Shown here: piece after piece, positions 1 through 8,693 of the stretch
Numbering within the stretch: position 1 is the first letter of the stretch
How the letters are laid out: each line of letters opens with the position of its first letter
NCBI RefSeq assembly: GCF_047300855.1
Contig: NZ_CP170197.1
Span: 372,001 to 436,000 of the forward strand
Reading direction: 5' to 3'
DNA: 64,000 nucleotides
Origin: Sulfuriferula sp047300855
GTDB lineage: Bacteria; Pseudomonadota; Gammaproteobacteria; Burkholderiales; Sulfuriferulaceae
Translations under genes and position numbers: made by a program
Notes under the pieces: model-generated
Databases searched by the model: none
Told to the model about the DNA's origin: nothing
What the model saw: the letters and a program-made list of their open reading frames with translations, nothing else

Positions 1-609
1 GTCGATCTTTATCAGCTTGACCGATGGGACTTTGTCAGTCAGATCGTCCAATGGCATTGTGGGCACCTGCAGGATGGCGGATGCCTCATCGATCTGCCGC
101 ATACTGGATATTCCTTTGTGGCCCTGTGGCCCCTCGTAGAAGGTGACTTCGCCAACAGTATTGGACAAGGCTACACCATGCAGGGTTACATTTTCCATCT
201 CATTCAGGGCGATATTTTCCGTGACCCGGCTGCGCATGGATGGTAATGGTTCAAACGACAGGACTTGGCCTGTTGGGCCAACCCGGCGGGAAGCCAGGAG
301 AGTAAAAAAACCAGAATTGGCGCCCACATCGATGAAGGTATCTCCAGGACTCAGCAACGTAGAGATTACGTGAGCAGTTGGAGGTTCGTATACCCCTGTG
401 AGATAGACGTACTGTCCCAACCAGTCACCCAGATCCGCTTTGTATCGGAACCCGTAATGGGTATTGACTATACGCTCACCCATGAGAGAACCGTCTTTGC
501 GCAACATTGGCAAGAAGTGATTGAGTAGCCGCCAACGCCCGAAATCGAATGTGCTGGAGCGAAGATAAAAAGAGGCAAAGGCGAGCATCAGTTTATGGAA
601 TGAATTCAT
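1..609 (-). CDS. FkbM-family methyltransferase (partial, C-terminus outside window)
   Basis: The reading frame starts at an ATG at 609 and runs off the left edge after 203 codons. The SAM-binding glycine loop is visible as FIDVGANSGFFTLLASR at about residues 92-108, followed by LSFEP (strand 2 with its acidic residue) and a VKLIKID stretch at the break. This is the FkbM O-methyltransferase pattern; such enzymes methylate sugars or lipids and are common in surface polysaccharide loci. It lies 16 bases downstream of the GT2-sulfatase gene on the same strand, so it probably modifies the same glycan. The substrate cannot be read from the sequence. Confidence 0.85.
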   Translation of the reverse strand, partial: MNSFHKLMLAFASFYLRSSTFDFGRWRLLNHFLPMLRKDGSLMGERIVNTHYGFRYKADLGDWLGQYVYLTGVYEPPTAHVISTLLSPGDTFIDVGANSGFFTLLASRRVGPTGQVLSFEPLPSMRSRVTENIALNEMENVTLHGVALSNTVGEVTFYEGPQGHKGISSMRQIDEASAILQVPTMPLDDLTDKVPSVKLIKID

Positions 610-625
610 CCTGTTTCCCTTTTCG

Positions 626-3600
626 TTATTCGAATTTAGCTTGAGTGTCGTCGCATGCCATCATGGGATCGGCACTTAACCAGCGAGACAGACGTAGCCA
701 AAGTGCGCTTACTTCATCCGGGTATAGTGCACTAACGTCCTGGGTACAGCCCGGATCAGCCTCCACGTCGAAAAGCTTAAGAAGCCATCCAGCCTGCAAA
801 GGTTGATAAACCAGCTTCCAGCGACCTGTACGAATCATCCGATCCTTGGCGTGGATGACCAGTTTTTCGTATCCGGGCTTGAGCGAGATGGTGCCAGTGG
901 TTTTGTTGCGCACTGTGAGCAGTTCCAGAAGATTGGGATAGCGCAAGTGCCCGGGCGGCGTTCCCGGCAGGTCCGTTAGCCATACACCGGTCTCGCTGAA
1001 CACGTCCGGTGCCACGCAGGCCACCGGATTCTGGAGATAAGGCACCAGGGACACGCCATCCGTCCCTCGCTCACGTGTGATGCCGCACAGTTCCTCCAGC
1101 GTGGGCATGAGATCGATGCTGCGAACGGGATCGCGGACAATGCCTGTGTGTGCTACACCCGGACCGCAGATCAGCAGGGGGATGCGGTTGGAGACTTCGC
1201 TGATGACGGAATTGCCCTGTCCCCAAGTGTCATGCTCGAAGAACTCCATGCCGTGGTCGGCGTAGATGACCACCAGGGTGTTCTCCGTCAATCCACACTG
1301 TTCCATGTGCGCTATCAGGTGCTTTACCTCGTCGTCGAAGCGTGTCACGCAACCGTCGTAAAGATTGATGATCTGATCCAGGTCGAACTCCTCCTTGGGC
1401 GCACCCTGGCGGCGGATGATCTCAAACGGGTCGGTCAGGCGAGCCATGACGAACTTGGATTCGCCCGCATAGCCGGGATCGGCGTATCGGGTGTAGTAGG
1501 GATATTCGGAACCGAAGGGGCCGTGGGTGGTAGAAAAGAAAAGGTTGAGGAAGAATGGCTGGTCGCGCCGGGTCAGGTCATTGATGAGGCGGCGGGCATC
1601 CCGACCCAGCTCATCGGTTAACGGTACCCCGCCAAGATAATATATCTCCGGCAGGAATCGCTTGCCGAACCGGTTGCGGGCGAACAGGGAAAGAAACAGC
1701 CGCAGGTCCTTCGGGCCCTGGCGCAGGAAGTACTTGATGTTCCACTGGTCGGCGGGGACATCGACGTGATCGAAGCCCAGGGTGAATTTACCCATGTCAG
1801 CGCCGCACCAGTCGGACAGTGCGGCAGTGTAATAGCCTTGATCACCCAGGATCGTGGCCAGGCTCTCCACCTGCAGACGAGTTTGTTCGTCGGTGACGTA
1901 GTTGTCGCGCACTCCAGTTTCGTGGGGCCAGCGGCCCGTGAGCATGGATAACAAACTGGGAGCAGTGCGCGCGCAGGGTACATAACAGTGGTTGAACAGT
2001 ACGCCCTTGTTGACCAGTTCGCGTAGATAGGGAGCTACTTCGCGAGTGTAACTCCCATCCAGACGGTCGGAGCGCAAGGTATCCGACCCGATCATGATGA
2101 TATTGGGCGCGCCAGAGCGCGGCGTAGTCGGCGCGGTTCCGGGCTCGGGGTCGCGTAGCCAAAGCCCGATCAGGCCATAGGTCAGCAGGAATGCGAACAA
2201 GGCCAACCCGGGTAGCAAGTGCCCCTGGCTCAGCAGTATGGCTCCCGCTCCGAACACAAACCCCGCCGGCAGAGCCAGAAGTAGAAAGGTGACTATACGC
2301 AGTCGGACCGGTGTGAGACGCTGCCAATAGGGATAGAGGCGGCTCAGGCGGTAGTTGTAGGAGGTACTGATATTGGCTGGCAGCCAGAGCAGGTGACGGC
2401 TGAATTGCAACGCTCCCAGCAATAGCATGGAAACCAGACCCGCCACGGTGGCCTGGAGTACGCTGCCTGTTGTCAGCCCCGCGAATGCAGTGGCCGCATA
2501 GACCAGCACGCCCACCCCTGCCAGCGGCAGGGATACGACGAAGGCGTAGGCCACCAGGCGCAGGAGGGCGAAAAGGGCATAGCGCCGGTAATGGGTTCGG
2601 ATAACAGACGGCATACGCGGGCCGGTGACGCTGAAATTGGCGATGGATTTCACCCCTATGGCAAGGGTGACCAATCCGGCCGCCAGTGAACAGGCTGCAA
2701 GTGCGATCAAGCTGAGGTCTTGAGCGTAGCTGACTGCGAGGGCAAAACCGGCCATCAGGGACAGCGCCATGCCGCTCAGGAAATCCGTGTCCCGACGTTT
2801 GTCCCCTGTCCGGCAGGCGAGACGTGGCCCGGCCCGGCGCACACCGGCAATCTCCCCAAGCATGGCGGCTGTACGTACCACGTAGAAACGACGACTTGCG
2901 TGGCTCAGGGTGAAAACGCTGTTCCACAAATAGCCGCCCAGTTTGCGCCACATGTATAAAGGCACACCCGTGCGGCTGGCCTGATGGGGAACCAGGCTGC
3001 GGGAGCGATGGAAAGCCTTGCGCAATACATAGCCGAAGCGCAGCCGTTCAGGGTCCACGTAGTGGTACTGCACCACCCCGGGTACATACATGAGTTGCTC
3101 CCCTTTTTCCAGGGCGGACTGGACGAATACGCTATCCTCCCCACCCCCTAGGTCATGACCCCGAGGTCCCAGGTCTGTGGGAAAGTGCCCCACCCGATCA
3201 AAAACCGCGCCACGCAGGAACAGGTTGCCGCCACCCGGTGTGGGATCGTCAAGGGTCAATTGCCGAGGCTCGGGGCCGCCGTCACTGCGCGGGATGGGGA
3301 GAGGACGGATTTTGTATGGCCCCTCATCGTGCACCCAGGTCGGTTCGCTGCCGTCCCAGTCTGGCAGGATGCGGCCGCAGAACATGGTGGCGTCCGGATA
3401 GGTTTCTGCCGCCCAGCATATTTCCACGAGATAGGCACTGTCCACGCGGTGGTCGTCGTCCACAAAAGTCACCACGTCGCTGTCTTTGACATGAGAGATA
3501 GCGGTGTTCAGGGCATACGATTTTCCGGGTCGGACCTCGGCTAGCCAGGCCAGCGGTAGCCTGGACGAATCCTGAAGCCCGGATTGACGTTCCCTTTCCA

Positions 3601-3751
3601 GCAGCTCATGGGTGGAATCTGTGCAGGCATTGGCCATCACCAAAATATTTAGCTGCCAATTCCGCGGTCGCGCTGCTGACTGGAGTGAGGCCAGCACTCG
3701 GGCTAGAAGATCGGCGCGATCGTGCGTGCAGATGAGGACAGTGAGTTTCAT
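626..3751 (-). CDS. GT2 glycosyltransferase-membrane-sulfatase-like fusion protein
   Basis: This 1041-residue protein has three parts. Residues 1-300 are a GT-A family 2 glycosyltransferase (TVLICTHDRADLL start, FVDDDH acceptor-metal motif at 96-101, GGGED at 202-206). Residues about 325-530 contain several hydrophobic segments likely to cross the inner membrane. Residues 548-1041 are an alkaline phosphatase/sulfatase-superfamily domain: D557 in GSDTLRSDRL and the ADHGMEFFEH motif are metal-site residues. The usual sulfatase C-x-P-S-R is replaced by TAPSL, with Thr596 at the nucleophile position, which resembles phosphoethanolamine/phosphoglycerol transferases or Thr-type sulfatase-like enzymes more than formylglycine sulfatases. 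Likely a bifunctional polysaccharide assembly and decoration enzyme; the transferred group is unknown. Confidence 0.8.
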   Translation of the reverse strand: MKLTVLICTHDRADLLARVLASLQSAARPRNWQLNILVMANACTDSTHELLERERQSGLQDSSRLPLAWLAEVRPGKSYALNTAISHVKDSDVVTFVDDDHRVDSAYLVEICWAAETYPDATMFCGRILPDWDGSEPTWVHDEGPYKIRPLPIPRSDGGPEPRQLTLDDPTPGGGNLFLRGAVFDRVGHFPTDLGPRGHDLGGGEDSVFVQSALEKGEQLMYVPGVVQYHYVDPERLRFGYVLRKAFHRSRSLVPHQASRTGVPLYMWRKLGGYLWNSVFTLSHASRRFYVVRTAAMLGEIAGVRRAGPRLACRTGDKRRDTDFLSGMALSLMAGFALAVSYAQDLSLIALAACSLAAGLVTLAIGVKSIANFSVTGPRMPSVIRTHYRRYALFALLRLVAYAFVVSLPLAGVGVLVYAATAFAGLTTGSVLQATVAGLVSMLLLGALQFSRHLLWLPANISTSYNYRLSRLYPYWQRLTPVRLRIVTFLLLALPAGFVFGAGAILLSQGHLLPGLALFAFLLTYGLIGLWLRDPEPGTAPTTPRSGAPNIIMIGSDTLRSDRLDGSYTREVAPYLRELVNKGVLFNHCYVPCARTAPSLLSMLTGRWPHETGVRDNYVTDEQTRLQVESLATILGDQGYYTAALSDWCGADMGKFTLGFDHVDVPADQWNIKYFLRQGPKDLRLFLSLFARNRFGKRFLPEIYYLGGVPLTDELGRDARRLINDLTRRDQPFFLNLFFSTTHGPFGSEYPYYTRYADPGYAGESKFVMARLTDPFEIIRRQGAPKEEFDLDQIINLYDGCVTRFDDEVKHLIAHMEQCGLTENTLVVIYADHGMEFFEHDTWGQGNSVISEVSNRIPLLICGPGVAHTGIVRDPVRSIDLMPTLEELCGITRERGTDGVSLVPYLQNPVACVAPDVFSETGVWLTDLPGTPPGHLRYPNLLELLTVRNKTTGTISLKPGYEKLVIHAKDRMIRTGRWKLVYQPLQAGWLLKLFDVEADPGCTQDVSALYPDEVSALWLRLSRWLSADPMMACDDTQAKFE

Positions 3752-3759
3752 AGGCCAGG

Positions 3760-4638
3760 TTAACGTGCGCTCACGATGATGAACGGCGCCGAGTAGGGAG
3801 TTTGAGATACATCCACAATGTGTGAGTCAAAAGCAGTCTTCGCGGCAGCAAACATTGAAGGCGCCAGTGCAGTTGCTCTTTCCTGAGATGGTGTCTTAGG
3901 ACTGCATGGCTTCCCGCCGCACCCAGGTTTTCCGCGAGGTGCTGCAGCGTGATGAAGCGCGGGTTGTTTCAGCCAGCGCAGGGTTTCCCGGAACGCCGCT
4001 AGGGATAGCTTGCCCGGGTTGCCTGCGTATTCGAGGAAGTCGTGATGGTGCATGATGGCCACAACAGTAGATGACAGGCAGCGATGGCGGAGAGCCTCTG
4101 CATATGCCTGGCGCAACTGATGGATATCGCAGGTGCGTGGAACAAAGCAACAGGGGGAGAATTGACGCTGTGGGGTGGTGGCCACGCAGCTGGACAAGTA
4201 TTCGTAACCTCTGGCTGCAAGGTGGCGTAAGGTGGTGTTGTCATAGGTATTCCAAGGAGGAATGAAGCCTCGAATGGGCTGACCGAATGTTTGCGCCAAC
4301 TGGTCATGGCCTTCGTCGATACGACGGTATTGCTCTTCGGCAGGGACGTCCCAGAACTCGCTGGGCGAGCCTTTGGGTGTGGTAGTCAGGTGTTCGTGCG
4401 CATATCCGTGTTGAGCCACCTCGATGATGCCCTTGGCGTGGGCCGCAACGAGGTGGGATACATTGTCTCTGGTCAAAGGAACGAGGCCACCCGTGTCGAT
4501 TCCGAAAGGCACTACCCCAACCGTGACAGGAATATCCAGCTCGCCCAAAATAGTAAATATTTCACGTTCCAAAGCATGGTCGGTGGTTGGGGATGGATCA
4601 TCGAAACGCAAGACGATATTAATAGTGGCTCGACTCAT
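3760..4638 (-). CDS. DUF2334/polysaccharide deacetylase-fold protein, probable frameshift near its C-terminus
   Basis: The N-terminal 220 residues fit the NodB-like deacetylase fold (DUF2334 type): RFDDPSP at 11-17 carries the paired acidic residues, QHGYAHEH near 76-83 the histidine pair, and MHHHDF near 196-201 a late histidine motif. After ETLRWLKQ the frame turns into a Pro/Gly/Cys-rich tail unlike the family. Shifting frame near position 3965 reads NPRFITLQHLAENLGAAG and continues through a basic, hydrophobic C-terminus to a TGA at 3771-3773, which looks natural. The gene is therefore probably frameshifted (true end about 3771) or contains a sequencing error. It overlaps the upstream GT2 gene by 20 bases and sits in the polysaccharide operon. 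Confidence 0.7.
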   Translation of the reverse strand: MSRATINIVLRFDDPSPTTDHALEREIFTILGELDIPVTVGVVPFGIDTGGLVPLTRDNVSHLVAAHAKGIIEVAQHGYAHEHLTTTPKGSPSEFWDVPAEEQYRRIDEGHDQLAQTFGQPIRGFIPPWNTYDNTTLRHLAARGYEYLSSCVATTPQRQFSPCCFVPRTCDIHQLRQAYAEALRHRCLSSTVVAIMHHHDFLEYAGNPGKLSLAAFRETLRWLKQPALHHAAAPRGKPGCGGKPCSPKTPSQERATALAPSMFAAAKTAFDSHIVDVSQTPYSAPFIIVSAR

Positions 4639-5605
4639 TTTTTTGGCCTCCCAGCGGTTGTCTTATGCCGCAGATCATACCCCAGGCATGGGCGGCGTTC
4701 ATCGCCTGGCGCAATGCGGTGGGGTGCCGCGCCACCATCATCGCCAAGGTTTTGCCCGTGTGTTTAAGCGCCTGGATCAGCATGAAGGGTGGAATGCCGA
4801 ACCAGGTGCGAGCGTAATCCAGCGTTTCGAATTGCCCGACTTTACGCCCCGCCAGCCAGTGCAGGCGCAAAAAATAGCGGCGTCGCAGTTTCGTGGCATC
4901 CACCCTGTGGGTGATGGCCATATCCGGACGGTAGCGCATGCGTGCTCCGGCGGCCAGCAGGGTGCGGAACATGGCAGCATCTTCCCCGCCGCCGAGACCA
5001 TCGCCGGCCCGATTGTAGCGTGCATCGAAGCGCACACTCAGGCGCTCGAACAAGGCGCGCCGGTAGGCGATATTGCCGCTCCATAGCGGGGTTGCGGCGG
5101 TTTCTATCCAGAGCGGGTTGGCACCATAGTCAAGCGCCCCCAGAAAACCAAGCACATCATCCTTAAGCCAGTGCGGGCGTGAGTGCACAGTGAAATCCAC
5201 GGTGATACGGCCACCGACACAATCGGCGCCTTCGCGGCTTAACGCATCCAGCGCGGCGCTGATAAAACCCTGTTCGGGCAACTCATCGTCGTCGATGAAC
5301 ACCAGATACTCGCTGGCAAGCGTTTCGGCGATAGCGCGATTACGTGCATGGACGATGCCCTGGCGGGTTTCGTGTACCCAGCGCAGCATTGCGCCGGGTA
5401 GCGCCGCCTGTTGTTGTAATACATCCTGTGTGGCGTCGCTGCTATTGTTGTCTATTACCAGGATATCGAAAAGCAGCGGGCACTGTTGCGCGCGTAATGC
5501 GCCGATGAGCCCGGGCAGCAACGCACTGCGGTTATAGGTGCAGATCGCGATGGTGACCGGCGCAGGTGGCGTACCTGTTCCCTGGCACGATTCAGGGTTT
5601 TCCAT
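4619..5605 (-). CDS. GT2 family glycosyltransferase
   Basis: This 328-residue GT-A family 2 enzyme opens with VTIAICTYNRSALLPGLI, has IDNNSSD for nucleotide-sugar binding, FIDDDELP as the DxD-type metal motif near 100 and GLGGGEDAAMF near 210. The C-terminus is amphipathic and may touch the inner membrane. Donor and acceptor are unknown. The gene overlaps both neighbours (13 bases with the upstream GT2 and 20 with the deacetylase-fold gene), showing tight translational coupling within the polysaccharide operon. Confidence 0.85.
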   Translation of the reverse strand: MENPESCQGTGTPPAPVTIAICTYNRSALLPGLIGALRAQQCPLLFDILVIDNNSSDATQDVLQQQAALPGAMLRWVHETRQGIVHARNRAIAETLASEYLVFIDDDELPEQGFISAALDALSREGADCVGGRITVDFTVHSRPHWLKDDVLGFLGALDYGANPLWIETAATPLWSGNIAYRRALFERLSVRFDARYNRAGDGLGGGEDAAMFRTLLAAGARMRYRPDMAITHRVDATKLRRRYFLRLHWLAGRKVGQFETLDYARTWFGIPPFMLIQALKHTGKTLAMMVARHPTALRQAMNAAHAWGMICGIRQPLGGQKNESSHY

Positions 5606-6542
5606 TGCGCTGTCCCATCAATCGTTCAAACAGTCGAAGCGCTGTCGCGTGCCAGGACAAAGGTAACCAGGATGGCAGCATATATAACCATTTGCGCGGT
5701 GCACCGTAGCCATGCCGCATGACAGTGCGAAAAATGCGTCGTGCCCCATCAAGGTCACGCGCCCAGTAGCACTCGAAACCGTGCTGCATTAGTGTGCCAT
5801 GCGAGAGTATCGCGGCCTGGCCGCTGCCGATCTGGCTAATGGCTTGTGGATGGCTGGCGATAAATTCGCGTTGGGCGCGCCACAGTTGCAGTGCGGCGCG
5901 TGCATGATTGGCGGATGCCTGCGCCGCACCGTGGAAGTGATAAAACGCCAACACCTCGGCAACGCGCGCAATCGGCGCAACCGTGGCCACTTGCAGCCAC
6001 AAAGCATAATCCTCAGCGTTGGTGTAAAGCGGATTAAAGCCGCCCGCAGCCACAATCGCGTCGCGCCGCGTGAGCGCAGCATGAATCGGCCAGCGGCAAC
6101 CGCCCAGCAGCGCTTCCAATTTGGCAGGGGTTTCGTAATCGGGGGGAATAAAGGGCTCACCGCGAGGTCCAGGCAGTCCAATATTCTGCCAGCCGCAGTA
6201 AGCCAGCACCGCGTCAGGGCGGCCTTGCAGCGAGGCAAACAGCTTTGCTAGAAAAGTTGGCGCCCAGGTGTCATCCGCATCCAGAAAAGCGACATACTGC
6301 CCGCGCGCAAGTGCGAGCCCGGCATTACGGGCAGCGCTGACGCCCTGGTTGGATTGAGTGTGGACACGTATGCGCGGGTCCTTCTGAGCCTGTAACAAAG
6401 TTAGCGTGTCGTCGCTGGAGCCGTCATCTATCGCGATCAGCTCCCAATCGGTAAAGGTCTGGGATAGCACACTGCCCACGCTTTGCGGCAGGTGAGGCGC
6501 AGCGTTGTAACAAGGCATGATGATGGAAACGCCCGGATTCAC
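5592..6542 (-). CDS. GT2 family glycosyltransferase
   Basis: A 316-residue GT-A family 2 enzyme: VSIIMPCYNAAPHLPQSV at the start, AIDDGSSDDT for UDP/GDP-sugar binding near 37-46, NQGVSAARNAGLALARG and the metal motif FLDADDTW near 89-96. It follows the deacetylase gene by 5 bases and overlaps the next GT2 gene. It would add one sugar to a membrane-linked polysaccharide intermediate on the cytoplasmic face; specificity cannot be told from sequence alone. Confidence 0.87.
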   Translation of the reverse strand: MNPGVSIIMPCYNAAPHLPQSVGSVLSQTFTDWELIAIDDGSSDDTLTLLQAQKDPRIRVHTQSNQGVSAARNAGLALARGQYVAFLDADDTWAPTFLAKLFASLQGRPDAVLAYCGWQNIGLPGPRGEPFIPPDYETPAKLEALLGGCRWPIHAALTRRDAIVAAGGFNPLYTNAEDYALWLQVATVAPIARVAEVLAFYHFHGAAQASANHARAALQLWRAQREFIASHPQAISQIGSGQAAILSHGTLMQHGFECYWARDLDGARRIFRTVMRHGYGAPRKWLYMLPSWLPLSWHATALRLFERLMGQRNGKP

Positions 6543-6547
6543 GCGAT

Positions 6548-7348
6548 CTATGGACGCATTCTGGATGTCAGCCGCTGCATGGCGTAACGCGCGACGGCGG
6601 GCCAGGAAACCTCATGGCTGCCGAAATAAAGCTTGCGCGCCAGACTGCCAGCCGTATCCGTATTGAACACGGTCAAACGGCGCAGCAGATACGGGTCATC
6701 ATCGCGTAAAGCCCAGCCGGTACGTGTAGTACAAGCGGCGCGATAGCCGCTCTCGCGCACCGCACTTGCGCAGCGCGCGTCCCAGGCACCGTAGGGATAA
6801 GCGAAACTGGATATCTCGCTGCCCAGGGCATCTTCCAGGGCAGCCTTGGAATCATTCAGCTCCGCACTCAGGAGCTTGTCGTCAGCTTGTGTCAGGCGCA
6901 CATGATTGGCCGTGTGTGAGCCCACCTCCATGCCGCTCGCCTGCATGGTACGCAGTTCGGCGGCATTCAGAAGACGGCCAGCCGGGCGTCCGTCTGTCGG
7001 CCAGCTGGGTTCCCGTCCCACAGAACCGGAAACCATGAACCAGGTAGCGCGCATGCCGCGTTTTTGCAGCTCTTCCCAGGCTGCGAGGTTGTCCACGTAA
7101 CCATCATCGAACGTGATGACAGCCGTGCGGCCTGTCCATTTTTCCGGTGCGGCGACCAACTCCGCCATGGTGGGGGTCGCCCAACCTGTCTCGGCGAGAA
7201 AATCGAGCTGGTCCCGGAATCGCTGCATGGAAACCGCCCAGGGCCAGTTCGGGCGGCCGCCCCCCCCTGTGACCGAGTGGTACATCAGCATCACCGGACC
7301 ATGCTGGCCGGCGCTACGATGAAGGTAATTGGAAAATGGATCGATCAT
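6548..7348 (-). CDS. NodB-type polysaccharide deacetylase
   Basis: This 266-residue protein carries the carbohydrate esterase 4 signature: VITFDDGYVDN near 76-86 (catalytic base and metal Asp) and SHTANH near 144-149 (the H-x3-H metal pair), with YPYGAWD further on. The family removes N- or O-acetyl groups from sugars. There is no clear signal peptide, so it may act in the cytoplasm or at the membrane face on lipid-linked glycan. It is the second deacetylase-fold gene in this operon. Confidence 0.85.
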   Translation of the reverse strand: MIDPFSNYLHRSAGQHGPVMLMYHSVTGGGGRPNWPWAVSMQRFRDQLDFLAETGWATPTMAELVAAPEKWTGRTAVITFDDGYVDNLAAWEELQKRGMRATWFMVSGSVGREPSWPTDGRPAGRLLNAAELRTMQASGMEVGSHTANHVRLTQADDKLLSAELNDSKAALEDALGSEISSFAYPYGAWDARCASAVRESGYRAACTTRTGWALRDDDPYLLRRLTVFNTDTAGSLARKLYFGSHEVSWPAVARYAMQRLTSRMRP

Positions 7349-7361
7349 TGCTGGATATTAT

Positions 7362-8693
7362 TCATTTTAAATTACCGGCCCATTGCAACAACTTGGTTTT
7401 CAAGCGGCTTCCCACGGTGGGGCGATAACTTGATTTCGCCGCTCTGTCATGCGCTTCACGAATCTCTTTCAACAAACCGAATGCGAAACCGGCCGCAGCA
7501 GCTTTCCCTCCGGTACGTGGTTGGTTCAGTATGCCTTCGGCGATATCGAGAAATCCCTGGGCGTAGGCCCGTGCCGAATACTTCTTCGACACGCTCTCCC
7601 TACCATTTTCGCCCAGTCTTTTTGCCAGGGCGCCATCCTGCAAAACGCGTAATACCGCTTGCGCACAGGCTGCTTCATCCCCCAATGGTACCAGCAGGCC
7701 ATCCACTTCGTGCTCGATGCATTCGCGCAAGCCTACGCAATCCATTGCAACAACGGGTTTATTCAATGACATGGCCTCCAGCGCAGCCAATCCTTGTCCC
7801 TCGAATATCGCGGTGGAAAGGAACATGTCACTCTGTGCCAGCAGGGCAGGGACATCGTTTCTTGCGCCCAGTACGAACACCCGTTCAACCAGCCCCAGTT
7901 CATCGATCTGCCTGTCCAATGCATCCGCCAGCGCTTTGGATTCGGCTGGCCCGATGATGACAAAACAAACGACTGGATGGGTATTGGCCACCAGCCTGGC
8001 TACCCGTACGAATGTGGCAAAGTCTTTTTGCGCCGAGATGCGGCCCACTCCCGACACGATCGGAGTATTTGCAGGCAATCCCAACTCCTCGCGGATCAGC
8101 TTGCCTGGCTGATTGCCTGGCTGACTCGCGCGGAAATCCAGATCTTCAACATCGATCCCGTTGTATAGCATGCTGACTTTCTCCGCCGGCAAGTATTGTA
8201 ACAAGCTGGCACGTACGTCATCCGAGACCGCAATCACATGATCGCCCAGGTCGCCCAGCAACCAAGCGTAAGCTTTAGGGTCCATGAACCCGGCATAGCG
8301 ATCAAGGTCGATTTCGAAGGGGGAGTGAATATGCCAGACTGCGGGCACGTTTGCCTTGCAGGCAGCGATGACCCCGTCGATCAGATGGCCGGTATTCAGG
8401 TGGATGAGGTCAAACTCGTCCTCGCGCAACCAGCTTTCAATCATCTCCGCGCGGGTGGCTGCAAGAGCCAGGTAGGCCAATTCGGCAGACCTGCTTGGCC
8501 CAGTACAACATCTCAAAGGTGCAACCCGGTAGGGAATGCCTAACTCATCTAGTGTCCGCGTGACATCTCCCCTGTCCGGGACCATGGCACTTACATTCAT
8601 TCCGAGTTGGCGCAAGGCACGTAACAAGGTCAGCGTTGTGCGGTCTACTCCGTTAACCAGGTTTGAATGATGAAAAACGTGCAGGATTTTCAT
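7362..8693 (-). CDS. GT4 family glycosyltransferase
   Basis: The 443-residue protein has the two Rossmann domains of a GT-B enzyme: an N-terminal acceptor domain starting KILHVFHHSNLVNGVDRTT, and a C-terminal donor domain with SGVGRISAQKDFATFVRVA and the E-x7-E motif in IFEGQGLAALEAMSLNKP. It is a retaining GT4 enzyme using an NDP-sugar. The start overlaps the stop of the large GT2 gene by 4 bases (ATGA), so translation is coupled. The last 60 residues are basic and could bind membrane. Confidence 0.87.
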   Translation of the reverse strand: MKILHVFHHSNLVNGVDRTTLTLLRALRQLGMNVSAMVPDRGDVTRTLDELGIPYRVAPLRCCTGPSRSAELAYLALAATRAEMIESWLREDEFDLIHLNTGHLIDGVIAACKANVPAVWHIHSPFEIDLDRYAGFMDPKAYAWLLGDLGDHVIAVSDDVRASLLQYLPAEKVSMLYNGIDVEDLDFRASQPGNQPGKLIREELGLPANTPIVSGVGRISAQKDFATFVRVARLVANTHPVVCFVIIGPAESKALADALDRQIDELGLVERVFVLGARNDVPALLAQSDMFLSTAIFEGQGLAALEAMSLNKPVVAMDCVGLRECIEHEVDGLLVPLGDEAACAQAVLRVLQDGALAKRLGENGRESVSKKYSARAYAQGFLDIAEGILNQPRTGGKAAAAGFAFGLLKEIREAHDRAAKSSYRPTVGSRLKTKLLQWAGNLK

